The translations under genes were made by a program, and so were the position numbers. Of a stretch of DNA of 64,000 bases, positions 42,764 to 51,929 are shown piece after piece. The DNA comes from Microbacterium sp. MPKO10. GTDB lineage: Bacteria; Actinomycetota; Actinomycetes; Actinomycetales; Microbacteriaceae. Position 1 is the stretch's first letter, and the number at the start of each line of letters is the position of its first letter. The notes beneath the pieces were generated by a model. That model was given only the letters and a program-made list of their open reading frames with translations, did not search any database and had not been told where the DNA came from. The DNA is taken from contig NZ_JAPCHX010000001.1 of NCBI RefSeq assembly GCF_026107415.2, forward strand, positions 248,001-312,000, in the 5' to 3' direction.

Positions 42764-44350
42764 TCACCATTGCCCACGCGAGACAGGTGGCACGAGTGTT
42801 GCGAGCTCGTCGCGCACCCAGACCGCACCCGTTTCTCGCTTCTCGGCTCGTGTCGCAAACCGATACGCGAACACGCGGACGCGGATCGCGCGCGGTGGCG
42901 CCCCGCCAAAGGGGTCGTGACGCAGCAGCCGCAGCGTCGCAGCATCCGCATCAAGCAGCGCCCGAATCAGCCTCTCGAACCACAGGGCGCTCCCACCGCC
43001 AAGCGCGAGAAACCACATGAGCCAGTCGAGGCGCAGATGGTACGGGGCGAACTGCCGCGGGCGGCGACGGACATCGCCCGGTTTTCCTTTGAACCCGTAC
43101 GCATGCCAGTCGCTTTCGCCCGGGTTCTCGGCCAGCGTCCCCTCGATCTCGACCTCTCGCCTCAGCTGTGTCACACTACCGAACGCGCCGTAGGCATTGC
43201 CGATGCCGAGTCGGTTGAAGCTCGCATTCATGAGCTGATTGCGCGAGAACAGGTTGCGCACCGCGGGGACGCTCAGCCACGCGCCGACGAGGAACGCCAG
43301 CGTCGTCAGCGCAAGCCACCAGAGCGGCGATGCGGATGCTGTCACGGCGGCGCCCGCTTCGGCAGAGCGGGAAGCGGCATCCGTTCCCCCGTCTTCCAGC
43401 GGAAGCCCGAACCAGCTCCAGCCTGGCCACCCGTGCCCGACGATCCAGCCGAGCACCGAGTCGCTGACGCCGGAGAACGCGACGACGATCGTCAAAACGT
43501 TGAGCCAGGCGAAGTTTCCCGTGAGCACGAGCCACAGTTGCGTCGCGATGATCAGCAGTGTGGCGATGCCGGCGATCGGCTGCGGGGCGAACAGCAGCAG
43601 CGGCATGCCGAGCTGCACGAGGTGGTTGCCGAGCGTCTCGGCGCGATGCACAGAGCGGGGCAGCAGGTGGGCCTGCCGGCTGAGCGGGCCGGGCATCGGC
43701 TGCGTCTCGTGGTGGAAGGTCATGGCCGTGAGGTCACGCCAGCTGCTGTCGCCACGCATCTTGATAAGCCCGGCGCCGAGTTCGATGCGCACGACGAGCC
43801 ACCAGAAGAACACCATCACCAGAAGCGGCGGTGCGGTCTGGTTCGAGCCGAGGAATGCGGCGATCACACCGCATTCCAGAAGCAGAGATTCCCAGCCGAA
43901 GCCGTAGAAGACCTGTCCGATATTCACGATCGAGAGATAGAGCACCCACAGCAGCGCGAAGGCGATGAGCGGCAACCAGGGCGGTCCGAGTTGAGGCAGA
44001 CCAAGAACGAGGGATGCCGCGACGGCGACGCCGAGCGCGGCGGTGAGGCGCAGCATCCTGTCGCTGTAACGAAAGGGCCGCAGCCGGAAGATGCTCGGCA
44101 GACGCCGTCCAGATGAGCGCGCGATCAGCCGGGGCGCGGGGAGAAGTCCGCGTTCACCGAGAAGCGCGGGAAACTGTGCGATCGCCGACACGAAGGCGAT
44201 GACGAAGACGGCGGCGATGCCGCGCTGGAGCACCTCGCGCGCGATCGTGTAGTCACCGGCATCGAAGAACGCGAGGATGTCTGTGAAGGACACCGACGGT
44301 TCCGCCCCGGCAGCGAATGCTGCCGCAGAGATGACCCCGGGTGCTGTCAT
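42764..44350 (-). CDS. Lipase maturation factor (LMF) family membrane protein
   Basis: A 528-residue multi-pass membrane protein of the LMF1/DUF1222 family. Family features include YGFGWESLLLECGVIAAFLG near residue 155, IELGAGLIKMRGDSSWRDLTAM near 200 with the following FHHETQPMPGPLS, and the C-terminal RLDWLMWFLALGG near 455. In animals LMF1 helps fold lipases in the ER; bacterial members are uncharacterised. AGGAGG precedes the ATG. Its neighbours do not reveal a partner lipase. Confidence 0.88.
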   Translation of the reverse strand: MTAPGVISAAAFAAGAEPSVSFTDILAFFDAGDYTIAREVLQRGIAAVFVIAFVSAIAQFPALLGERGLLPAPRLIARSSGRRLPSIFRLRPFRYSDRMLRLTAALGVAVAASLVLGLPQLGPPWLPLIAFALLWVLYLSIVNIGQVFYGFGWESLLLECGVIAAFLGSNQTAPPLLVMVFFWWLVVRIELGAGLIKMRGDSSWRDLTAMTFHHETQPMPGPLSRQAHLLPRSVHRAETLGNHLVQLGMPLLLFAPQPIAGIATLLIIATQLWLVLTGNFAWLNVLTIVVAFSGVSDSVLGWIVGHGWPGWSWFGLPLEDGGTDAASRSAEAGAAVTASASPLWWLALTTLAFLVGAWLSVPAVRNLFSRNQLMNASFNRLGIGNAYGAFGSVTQLRREVEIEGTLAENPGESDWHAYGFKGKPGDVRRRPRQFAPYHLRLDWLMWFLALGGGSALWFERLIRALLDADAATLRLLRHDPFGGAPPRAIRVRVFAYRFATRAEKRETGAVWVRDELATLVPPVSRGQW

Positions 44351-44591
44351 GACGACCTCCTGTCGCCAGCACACCACCGTGCGCTGCTGTGCCGCAAGTG
44401 CCACGTGCCGGAACACCGGGCAGACGCGGGAGCGCCGTACGACTCATCGTGTCCCGTCAGAGTTCGTTCAAGTGACGCAAATGGCTAGAACTTGAGCCAT
44501 ATTTTGACCATCTGCGCCACCTGAACCAGCACCCAGCGGCGTCTGCCGCGCAGGAGGGACAGAGCGAGCGCAGCCGCCCTCCCGGCACAGC

Positions 44592-46583
44592 TCAGTGATG
44601 TGCCGCGCGGCGGCGGGCCACGATCAGAACTGTCGCGCCGATCGCGATTACCGCTGCAGCCATCACCGACAACACCGCGACCATTCCGCCATCGACTCCC
44701 GTGTACGGCAACTCGCCCGAGGCGTCATCTGTGCTGGAATCGGTGTCACCCGACGTGTCGGAGCCCACCTGGTCGCCAACGGAGGGCTGCCCCGAACCGG
44801 CATCCGTGTCGTCGCCGGGAGCGTCGCTGCCATCGTCCGAGCCGGTGTCATCACCCGGCTCAGGCCCGCCCGCGCCGTCGTCCGACAGTGCGATGCCGTA
44901 GAAGCTCGTCGTCCCCGACACCTCGTTGCCCACAGCGAGCATCGGCAACCCGGTCGGCGAAGCATCGGCAGGAACGAACGCAATGCCTTCGGGGCCCAGA
45001 TCACCGGCAGCCGACAGCACAGCGTCGGGGTCGTCAGCATCCTCAACCGACACCGAGAAGTCGCGGTTGTTCAGGTACGTGACGAACGTGGAACTCGACG
45101 GATTCGTCACGTCATAGACGGCAACGCCCCCGACGCGCTCAAACCCGACGAACGCGTAGGTGCTGCCTTCGATCTCGCCAAGTGCGACGCTCTCGGGTTC
45201 AGGGCCCTTGTCATCGCTGCGGCCCTCGAGGTCTGACTCGCTGTGGTTCGAGTTGAAGAACGCGGGGTTCGCCTCTGAGGTGATCTGCTCAAAGCTGTCT
45301 CCCGAGTCGAAGACCAGCTCGCCCGAGGTCGTCCAGATCGAGAACGACCGCCCTCCGAACGCATAGAGCTCTTCGTAACACGAGCCGTCATCGGCCAGCC
45401 CGAGATCGGTCACAACCGTGAGCCTGCCGAGCTCTGCGTCGTCCGTCATGCCGGCGAGCGGGCTCGACGCGCACACAGGAGCGAAGCCATCCTCACCGAG
45501 ATCCTCCACCCGGGCCCCATCCTCGAAGTCGCCCCACTCGCGCGAATCGCCCTCGTTCGCCGTGACGAGATACGTATCGCCGCCGACGGTGTATGAGCTG
45601 ATCCCGTCTGGCATGTATACGCCGCGCAGGCCCTCGTACGTCGCGATATTGACGGTCGATGCATCCTCCGGATCACGGTCAGAGGCATCAAGGCCGAATC
45701 CCGCAGCGCCGTGGTCTTTGAACCCGAGAAACCAGATGTCGGTGACGGATGCTGTCGCGAGATCCACGACCGCAACGGCGTTCGCCTCCTGCAGTGCCGC
45801 ATACGCTGTGCCGCCCGAGACGGCGATGTACTCCGGCTCGAGATTGCGCGAGACGGGGAGGTCGCTCTCGGGCGTCGGGCCGAACACGCGCACGTCATCA
45901 TCGAGCGCCTTCGACCCACCGGACTCGAAGTCGTGGAAGTCTGCCGTGCGCACAGCATCCTGAGTCGGCGCGGTGATGGAGTCGGGAAGCGCAACGATTC
46001 CGATCGAGCCCTCGGGGTCGACGGTGAAGTCGTCAGATGGCTCGCCTTCATTCGCCACAACCGCGTAGCTGCCGTCTGCGCTGATCGTGACCATGTCAGG
46101 CAGCGCACCGACCCGCACCGATCCGAGAACCGTTGCGGAGGCACCCGTATTCGCGTCGAAGAACAGCAGGCTTCCGGCATCCGTCTTGCGCTCTGCCTCG
46201 AGAGCGATGACTCCGAGGCCGTCGTCGCGAATCGCTATCGAGTTGGCGACGCCGGTGCCACTGATGGAGTACTGATAGGTGGGCGCCGTCGGAGCGCTGA
46301 CATCGACGACGTCGACGACGGCGTTCTGCGCGTTGACGGTGTAGCTGCGGTCGTCGTAGAAGGCGACGATCTCGGCAGCAGACTGGTCGAAGACGCCGGT
46401 TTCGTAGCTTCCGAGAACGCTGAGCGAGAGTGCCGCGTCATCGGACGAGAGCGTGATGGGCTGGGTCGCCGGAGCAGCGGAAGCCGGCGCGGTCGTGAAC
46501 GCGCCGAGAGCGACGGCGGTGACAGCGACGGATGCCGCGGCAGCGGTGAATCGTGACAGGGGAGATGCGTGTGACGAGAACAA
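44592..46583 (-). CDS. Choice-of-anchor I family surface protein with LPXTG-type anchor
   Basis: A 663-residue exported protein. A signal peptide with Ala-rich core ends near ASA (residue 36). Residues 45-560 form a beta-propeller-like choice-of-anchor I domain with internal YVTN/WD-like repeats (DMVTISADGSYAVVANEGEPSDD, LVTANEGDSRE). An acidic Asp/Ser/Gly spacer (570-630) leads to LPYTG, a membrane helix and an Arg-rich tail, so sortase should link it to peptidoglycan. The start is a TTG with GGAAGG upstream. No sortase gene is in the window. The domain is often seen with phosphatase-like or nucleotidase proteins; the activity is unknown. Confidence 0.88.
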   Translation of the reverse strand: MFSSHASPLSRFTAAAASVAVTAVALGAFTTAPASAAPATQPITLSSDDAALSLSVLGSYETGVFDQSAAEIVAFYDDRSYTVNAQNAVVDVVDVSAPTAPTYQYSISGTGVANSIAIRDDGLGVIALEAERKTDAGSLLFFDANTGASATVLGSVRVGALPDMVTISADGSYAVVANEGEPSDDFTVDPEGSIGIVALPDSITAPTQDAVRTADFHDFESGGSKALDDDVRVFGPTPESDLPVSRNLEPEYIAVSGGTAYAALQEANAVAVVDLATASVTDIWFLGFKDHGAAGFGLDASDRDPEDASTVNIATYEGLRGVYMPDGISSYTVGGDTYLVTANEGDSREWGDFEDGARVEDLGEDGFAPVCASSPLAGMTDDAELGRLTVVTDLGLADDGSCYEELYAFGGRSFSIWTTSGELVFDSGDSFEQITSEANPAFFNSNHSESDLEGRSDDKGPEPESVALGEIEGSTYAFVGFERVGGVAVYDVTNPSSSTFVTYLNNRDFSVSVEDADDPDAVLSAAGDLGPEGIAFVPADASPTGLPMLAVGNEVSGTTSFYGIALSDDGAGGPEPGDDTGSDDGSDAPGDDTDAGSGQPSVGDQVGSDTSGDTDSSTDDASGELPYTGVDGGMVAVLSVMAAAVIAIGATVLIVARRRAAHH

Positions 46584-46926
46584 CAGGGGAACCTTCCAAT
46601 GAGGGGGCTCTGCCTGTTTACGGGCGCAAGGTGTCGCGTCGGTGAACCACTGGTTGCGAGACGTGGGCGCGATCGGCGCCGCATCATCGGAGCCGCCGGC
46701 ACGTCACGCTGGCGCGGAGGTCGAAAGTTCACGCATTCGGAGAAGCTGCGTTCCGCTCGACGTGTCGGTCGCCGACACGCCGCATCCTGCAGGGCAACTC
46801 CGAATCCTTGCACATCCGGACGGCCCGAATCGTGGGCCACCCCGACGTGCCCATGAGTGCAGACCCCGGTGAATGGCAGCCCACGTGAGCGCAGACCTCT
46901 GCATGGCGGCCGCGTGAACGCACCGA
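46584..46926. other. 343-bp non-coding gap with repeat element
   Basis: This gap, between the surface-protein start and the MDR oxidoreductase 3' end, carries the ATTCGGA element at 46735-46805, then a pair of degenerate direct repeats of about 32 bases around GTGAGCGCAGACC (46855-46920). No convincing gene was seen on either strand. Confidence 0.65.
46735..46805. repeat. ATTCGGA-bounded inverted-repeat element, copy B
   Basis: ATTCGGAG (46735-46742) and CTCCGAAT (46798-46805) form the outer arms; CGTGTCGG (46761-46768) and CCGACACG (46772-46779) form a perfect inner stem with a 3-base loop. The right edge, TCCGAATCCTTGCACATC, matches copy A near 29084-29100 almost exactly. Confidence 0.65.
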
Positions 46927-47829
46927 CTACGAGAGCGAGACGTCGAGCACGACTTTGCCCTGTGGGCGCCCAGTCTCGACGCGGTCGAATGCCGCAGCAG
47001 CATCCACGAGCGGAAACACGGTGTCGACGCGCGCGTCATACCCGTGCGCGGCGATGAGCCTCGGCACCTCGGCGAGGATGTCCCACGCGCCATCGGCTCC
47101 CCCGCCAGTCGCGCGGGCACCCAGCTGCGGGGCGTCGAAATCCGCGATCGACACGACCTGTGCAGCATCCGACACGAGTGTGATCAGCTCCGGAAGCGAC
47201 CCGGAGCCGGCCGTGTCGAGCACGGCGTCCACGTGCTCCGTCAGCGCGTGCACGCGGTCGGCGATCCCCGGACCGTACGCGACGGGCTCGGCACCCAGCG
47301 ACGTCAGGTACTCATGATTGCGCTCGGATGCTGTGCCAATCACTCGTGCCCCACGCGCCCGCGCCAACTGCACAGCCGCCGCACCGGCTCCTCCGGAAGC
47401 GCCCTCAATCACGAGCGTCTGTCCCTCGCGCACGGTCAGGAGACGCAGTGCCCGCTCAGCAGTCTCGGTGACGAGCGGCAGCGCCGCCGCGTTCGTCCAG
47501 CCGAGCGCCGGCGGCTTCTGCACCACGTGCTTCAGCACAGCGAACTCGGCGTGCGTGCGGAAGCCCCAACCGAGCACTTCATCGCCGACAGCGACATGGT
47601 CGACGCCCTCGCCGACCTCATCGACGATTCCTGCGGCGTCGAACCCGGGAGTGACGGGGAACGTCGCGTCGCCCATCTGACCGTTGCGCTTCTTGACGTC
47701 GGCGCGGTTGACACCGGCGGCCCGCACGCGAATCCGCACGCGGCCCTCGCGTGCGTGCGGCTCATCCCGCTGACCGACTCGCATCACGGAACTGTCGCCG
47801 AACTCGTCGTAACTCACTGCCAGCATCAC
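46927..47829 (-). CDS. NADP-dependent MDR oxidoreductase (quinone oxidoreductase-like)
   Basis: A 300-residue zinc-free medium-chain dehydrogenase/reductase. The NADP-binding loop is VIEGASGGAGAAAVQLARARG near residues 138-158, and the N-terminal catalytic domain begins AVSYDEFGDSSVMRV. The final segment GRPQGKVVLDVSLS is typical of the family. It would reduce quinones or enals with NADPH. It follows the aromatic monooxygenase by 55 bases on the same strand and may belong to one unit. Confidence 0.88.
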   Translation of the reverse strand: MMLAVSYDEFGDSSVMRVGQRDEPHAREGRVRIRVRAAGVNRADVKKRNGQMGDATFPVTPGFDAAGIVDEVGEGVDHVAVGDEVLGWGFRTHAEFAVLKHVVQKPPALGWTNAAALPLVTETAERALRLLTVREGQTLVIEGASGGAGAAAVQLARARGARVIGTASERNHEYLTSLGAEPVAYGPGIADRVHALTEHVDAVLDTAGSGSLPELITLVSDAAQVVSIADFDAPQLGARATGGGADGAWDILAEVPRLIAAHGYDARVDTVFPLVDAAAAFDRVETGRPQGKVVLDVSLS

Positions 47830-47884
47830 GTGCCTCCCCTAGACAGTAGACAGACTCTCGAGAGACCTCTGCTTCCCGAAGATC

Positions 47885-49405
47885 TCACGCCTCTGCTTCG
47901 AGGGTACGGGCGCCAGGTAACGCCTGGCCGAAAATCTGCACAGCATCCGATGCGTGCGCACGCGCCGCCACATAACCGTCCGGGCGGACGAGGTAGAACT
48001 CGCCGGCCACGAGCGGCGTCCCCGGTGCGGCACTGAACACGTGCACGTCGCACCCGAGGGAACGTTCGATCTCACGCACTACGCCCGGATTGACGCTGCC
48101 GTACTCGTGCACCTGCCAGGTCAGCGATCGCAGGGCGGCGAAGTTGCGTCCCGTCCACGGAAGGCGCCGCCCGATCACCGGATCACGCGTGCCATCCGCG
48201 CGCTCGCTTCCGGGCATGCGATATCTCACGCGAAGCTGGGCGAGGTAGCCGAAACCGCGGTTTCCCACCCATGTGTGCGGCACGACGCGGGTGACGGCTG
48301 GCCCCAGCACACGCGGGCCGATGCGCCGGATGAGCCGCGGCCCGAGGTCGCGCGAGGTCACGAAGCTGAACAGTTGATCCGTCGTGTCGATCAGGTGGTG
48401 TGCCACCGGCATCCGCTCTGATTCATAGCGATCGAGGATGCTGTCATCAGCGCCGCGCTTCACCACGTCGGCGAACGCGAATGCGAGGTTGTGGGCGTCT
48501 TGCAGGCCCGTGTTCATGCCCTGGGCACCCACGGGAGAGTGCACGTGGGCGGCGTCACCAGCGAGGAAGACGGGGCCGTCACGGAACCGCTCGGCGACAC
48601 GGTGATGCACCCGATAGGTGGCGAACCAGGTGTGCGAGTCCCACGAGACGCCGAACGCCGCGCTGATCCGATCGCGGATCGCCGCCTCGAGAGCATCCGG
48701 GTCATCGTCGTCGCCCTCTGAGACGAGCGTGATCACGCGGGCGTGGCGCTCGCCCTCCATGGGGAAGGTCAGCAGCAGGTCTCTGTCTGCGGGACGGATG
48801 TTGATGGCGTCGTTGTCGAGTCCGCGGACGCCGATCGCGTCGATGACGCAGAAGATTTCGTCGTTCGTTGTGCCCTCGAAGGCGATCCCGCGCGCCTCTC
48901 GCACGGCTGAAGACGCGCCATCGGCACCCACGAGATAGCGTGCGGTGATCGTGCGCTCAGCACCGGCGTCGTCCGAGACGCGCACCGCAACTCCCCCGTC
49001 GATCACGTCGATCCCGGTGACAGTGGTTCCCCACTCGACGTCTCGCCCGCTGGCGTTCAGCGCGTCGACGAGGATGCGCTCATTGCGACTCTGCTCGAGG
49101 ATGTACAGCTGCGGAAACGCCGTCTGGCCCAGACCGATCGACCCGAACTCGACGGGGTGGAGCATGCTGTGCCCGTACCCCGGGCGTGCGGCCGGCGCCG
49201 TACGTGCTTCCGCCATCACCCTGTCGGCAACGCCGAGCTGATCGTAGATCTCGATCGAGCGCGCCTGCAGCCCGACCGCGCGCGATTCTCGCGTGGGCTC
49301 GTGCTTGCTGTCCACGATCACGGCGTCGACATCGAGTCGGGCCAGCCATGCCGCGAGCATGAGACCGGTCGGGCCGGCTCCCACCACCACAACGTCGGTG
49401 TCCAT
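47885..49405 (-). CDS. FAD-dependent aromatic monooxygenase
   Basis: A 506-residue flavoprotein hydroxylase of the PheA/PgaE/rifampicin-monooxygenase-like group. The FAD motif VVVVGAGPTGLMLAAWLARL lies at residues 4-23, VGADGASSAVREARG near 155, and the second flavin motif VFLAGDAAHVHSPVGAQGMN near 282-301. A C-terminal thioredoxin-like domain appears to be present (residues 400-506). A TACGGT hexamer (49412-49417) six bases ahead of the ATG suggests a leaderless mRNA. It may hydroxylate phenols or inactivate an aromatic antibiotic. Divergent from a small GntR gene. Confidence 0.88.
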   Translation of the reverse strand: MDTDVVVVGAGPTGLMLAAWLARLDVDAVIVDSKHEPTRESRAVGLQARSIEIYDQLGVADRVMAEARTAPAARPGYGHSMLHPVEFGSIGLGQTAFPQLYILEQSRNERILVDALNASGRDVEWGTTVTGIDVIDGGVAVRVSDDAGAERTITARYLVGADGASSAVREARGIAFEGTTNDEIFCVIDAIGVRGLDNDAINIRPADRDLLLTFPMEGERHARVITLVSEGDDDDPDALEAAIRDRISAAFGVSWDSHTWFATYRVHHRVAERFRDGPVFLAGDAAHVHSPVGAQGMNTGLQDAHNLAFAFADVVKRGADDSILDRYESERMPVAHHLIDTTDQLFSFVTSRDLGPRLIRRIGPRVLGPAVTRVVPHTWVGNRGFGYLAQLRVRYRMPGSERADGTRDPVIGRRLPWTGRNFAALRSLTWQVHEYGSVNPGVVREIERSLGCDVHVFSAAPGTPLVAGEFYLVRPDGYVAARAHASDAVQIFGQALPGARTLEAEA

Positions 49406-49525
49406 GGCTCTACCGTACGCGCTCGTGCTGTGGGCAGCATCCGGTGTCTCGTCTGGCGCCCTGCGGTCGTGTTGCGGCCGGCGAGCTCTCTTGTCACACT
49501 GGTCACAGCGATGACGGGAGCCTGT

Positions 49526-49897
49526 GTGAACGAGCCATTCCACGCGATCGATGCGGATGCAGCGGAGCCCCCATTTGAGCAGCTCCGCGTTCAGCTGATC
49601 GATGCTGTCCGCAGCGGCAGCGTCGTCGCGGGCGACAAACTGCCGACCGTGCGCGGGCTCGCCACCGATCTCGGCCTCGCCGCGAACACCGTGGCGAAGG
49701 CGTACCGGGCACTCGAAGCCGACGGTCTCATCGAGACCCGGGGGCGCAGCGGCTCCTTCGTCTCAGCTCAGGGCGACGCGACCCAGCAGCGTCTGCAGCG
49801 CGCCGCGAGCGAGTATGCGGCGCTGGCCCGCGAGCTCAAGATCGAGCCGAGGGCCGCACTCGACTACGCGCGTGCGGCCCTCGGCATCCGCGATTGA
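49526..49897 (+). CDS. Small GntR (YtrA-type) regulator
   Basis: A 123-residue regulator with one winged helix (residues 15-82; QLRVQLIDAVRSGSVVAGDK, ATDLGLAANTVAKAYRALEADGLI, TRGRSGSFVS) and a short C-terminal helical tail. A GTG start with GGGAG five bases upstream is used; an ATG five codons earlier is possible. YtrA-type proteins usually control adjacent transporter genes, but none is next to it here. It is divergent from the monooxygenase and may control that gene. Confidence 0.82.
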   Translation: MNEPFHAIDADAAEPPFEQLRVQLIDAVRSGSVVAGDKLPTVRGLATDLGLAANTVAKAYRALEADGLIETRGRSGSFVSAQGDATQQRLQRAASEYAALARELKIEPRAALDYARAALGIRD

Positions 49898-49997
49898 TCG
49901 GGGCTCTCGGGCAAAGAACGTGGTCCCGCCGTACTCGGTAACCCATGTGCGGTTCCGCCGCCCCCGGTTGCCCACTCGCAAAGCCCGGCGACGCCGC

Positions 49998-51578
49998 CTA
50001 CTCGCGCGCTCGCAGATCTTTACGCAGGATCTTCCCCGAACTCGACTTCGGAATCGCCTCGACAAACTCGACGCTGCGAATCTTCTTGTACGGCGCCACC
50101 CGCTCGGCGACGTATGACATCACGTCGTCCGCCGTCACCTCGCCCTCGGCCGCCGCCACGACGAACGCCTTGGGGATCTCCTGCCCCTCGTCGTCGTGCA
50201 CGCCGATCACGGCGACGTCCGCGATGCCCGGATGCCCGAGCAGCAGCGCCTCGAGCTCGGCGGGCGGCACCTGGTAGCCGTGATATTTGATGAGCTCCTT
50301 CACGCGATCCACGATGGTGAACCAACCGTCCTCGTGGCACGTGGCGACGTCGCCGGTGTGGAAGAAGCCGTCTTCGTCAATCGCTTCGGCCGTGGCGTCC
50401 GCGCGGTTCAGGTAGCCCATCATCACCTGCGGCCCTTTGATCCACAGCTCGCCCGCGGCCGTCACGCCATCGTCACCGAACTCCGTGATCTCGGCCCCGC
50501 TTTCGGGGTCAACGAGTTTGCACTCCGTATTCGGCAGCAGCACACCGACCGAGCTCAGCGGAATGTCGTCGCGCATATATGGCACCGCATGCGTCACGGG
50601 GCTGGTTTCAGTCAGCCCGTAGCCCTGCATCACCCGGGCATGGATGCGCTCGCCCGCCCGCTCTGCTGTCGCACCGTCGAGCGGGGCAGCACCCGAGAAC
50701 ACCGAGTGCACCGTCGAGATGTCGTAGTCGTCGACGACCGGATGCTTCGCCAGCGCGACAGCGATCGGCGGCGCAATGTAGAGATATGTGCACCCGTGGT
50801 TCTGGATGTTGGTCAAGAACTCGACGAGGTCGAACCGGGGCATCGTCACGAGGCTCGCGCGTTGGCGCAGGGCGAGGTTGAGCAGCACCGTCATGCCGTA
50901 GATGTGGAAGAACGGCAGCACCGCGAGTACGCGGTCGGTGTCGCGCAGGTCGATGTTCACGCGCGACTGCTCGACGTTGGCGACCAGGTTGCGGTGGCTG
51001 AGCTCCACGCCCTTCGGCGTCCCCGTCGTTCCCGACGAATACGGCAGCACGGCGAGGTGCGTGGCCGGGTCGATTGTCACCTCGGGCGGCGTGCGCTTCT
51101 CGCTCAGCAGCTCGCGCAGGTTCGGATGCCCCTCGGTACCGTCCAGCACGATCACGTGGTCGTCCGGGATGCTGCAGGCCTCAGCGGCCTCTGCGGCGTG
51201 CGGGAGCAGCGGGCTGACCGTGACGATCCAGGTGGCACCAGCATCCTCGATCTGCTTCTGAATCTCGGCCGAGGTGTACATGGAGTTGAACGTCGTCACG
51301 GCTGCACCAAGCCTCAGGATGCCGTGGAATACCGTGGCGAAGGCCGGGACGTTCGGGCACAGAAGCCCCACGACAGTGTCGCTGCCGACGTCGCGCGCGG
51401 CGAGCGCGCCGGCGAACGCATCGATCTGGGCCTTGAGCGCACCGTAGGTGGTTTCGGCCCCGTTCGACGGGTCGATCAGGGCGATGCGGGTGGCATCGGC
51501 GTCGCTCAGGTCGTCGAACAGGTAGTCATAGACGCTGAGGTTGGGAATCTCCACGTCGGGGAACGGGCTGTGGAACAC
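49998..51578 (-). CDS. AMP-dependent CoA ligase (4-coumarate-CoA ligase-like)
   Basis: A 526-residue acyl-adenylate-forming enzyme that activates an aromatic or fatty carboxylate to its CoA ester. The phosphate loop YSSGTTGTPKGVELSH lies near residues 170-185, GYGLTETSPVTH near 320, YLNR and HTGDVATCHEDGWFTIVDR near 390-415, and the C-terminal catalytic Lys in PKSSSGKILRKDLR. The start is a GTG with AAAGGAGA upstream; the frame extends further but without support. It resembles 4CL-like ligases; the neighbouring monooxygenase hints at aromatic-compound metabolism, but the link is weak. Confidence 0.88.
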   Translation of the reverse strand: MFHSPFPDVEIPNLSVYDYLFDDLSDADATRIALIDPSNGAETTYGALKAQIDAFAGALAARDVGSDTVVGLLCPNVPAFATVFHGILRLGAAVTTFNSMYTSAEIQKQIEDAGATWIVTVSPLLPHAAEAAEACSIPDDHVIVLDGTEGHPNLRELLSEKRTPPEVTIDPATHLAVLPYSSGTTGTPKGVELSHRNLVANVEQSRVNIDLRDTDRVLAVLPFFHIYGMTVLLNLALRQRASLVTMPRFDLVEFLTNIQNHGCTYLYIAPPIAVALAKHPVVDDYDISTVHSVFSGAAPLDGATAERAGERIHARVMQGYGLTETSPVTHAVPYMRDDIPLSSVGVLLPNTECKLVDPESGAEITEFGDDGVTAAGELWIKGPQVMMGYLNRADATAEAIDEDGFFHTGDVATCHEDGWFTIVDRVKELIKYHGYQVPPAELEALLLGHPGIADVAVIGVHDDEGQEIPKAFVVAAAEGEVTADDVMSYVAERVAPYKKIRSVEFVEAIPKSSSGKILRKDLRARE

Positions 51579-51929
51579 GAGAGTTCTCCTTTGAATCGTC
51601 GTGAGTGCTCCGGCACGCCGGAGAGGGTTGCCGTCCATCTTGCCACTCCGGGCCGCGGTCTCCACCATGTGCGCTCCGAGGGGCCCGCCTACCTCCTCAA
51701 GCGTGTCCCGCTCAGCATTTGCCTTCAGGAGTCTCCCTCGGGCGCATCCCCCTCAGACAATTGCCCTCACGCACTCCCCCGTTCTTGCCCGAGCGTTCAC
51801 CCGGCCTGCGCTACATAATTGGATCTGCGCTCCAGAAAAAACTGTGGCGCAGATCCGATTATGTAGCGCACAGGGGAACCGCGAGGGCGCGAGCCCGGAA
51901 ACGGCAACCCTCACGCGATACGTCCCTCG
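51579..51929. other. 351-bp intergenic region with hairpin element
   Basis: This gap separates the CoA-ligase start from the aquaporin 3' end. Its notable content is the 70-bp hairpin element at 51805-51874. No gene was identified; the long open frames that cross it on the plus strand are antisense to real genes. Confidence 0.7.
51805..51874. repeat. Dispersed hairpin element, copy 2 (long form)
   Basis: Arms of about 31 bases run from CCTGCGCTACATAATTGG through GATCTGCGCTCCAG, pairing with CTGTGGCGCAGATCC, GATTATGTAGCGCACAGG around an AAAAAA loop, with few mismatches. The inner 16 bases equal the left arm of copy 1 at 5198. It lies downstream of the aquaporin gene and upstream of the CoA ligase. 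Confidence 0.8.

Noticed and set aside
42770-44116. 448-codon open frame on the plus strand
   Set aside because: It is antisense to the LMF-family gene, very rich in Arg/Gln/Glu with no recognisable domain.
50196-51818. 540-codon open frame on the plus strand
   Set aside because: It is antisense to the CoA ligase whose motifs are clear; GC-rich third positions in the real gene keep the opposite frame open.
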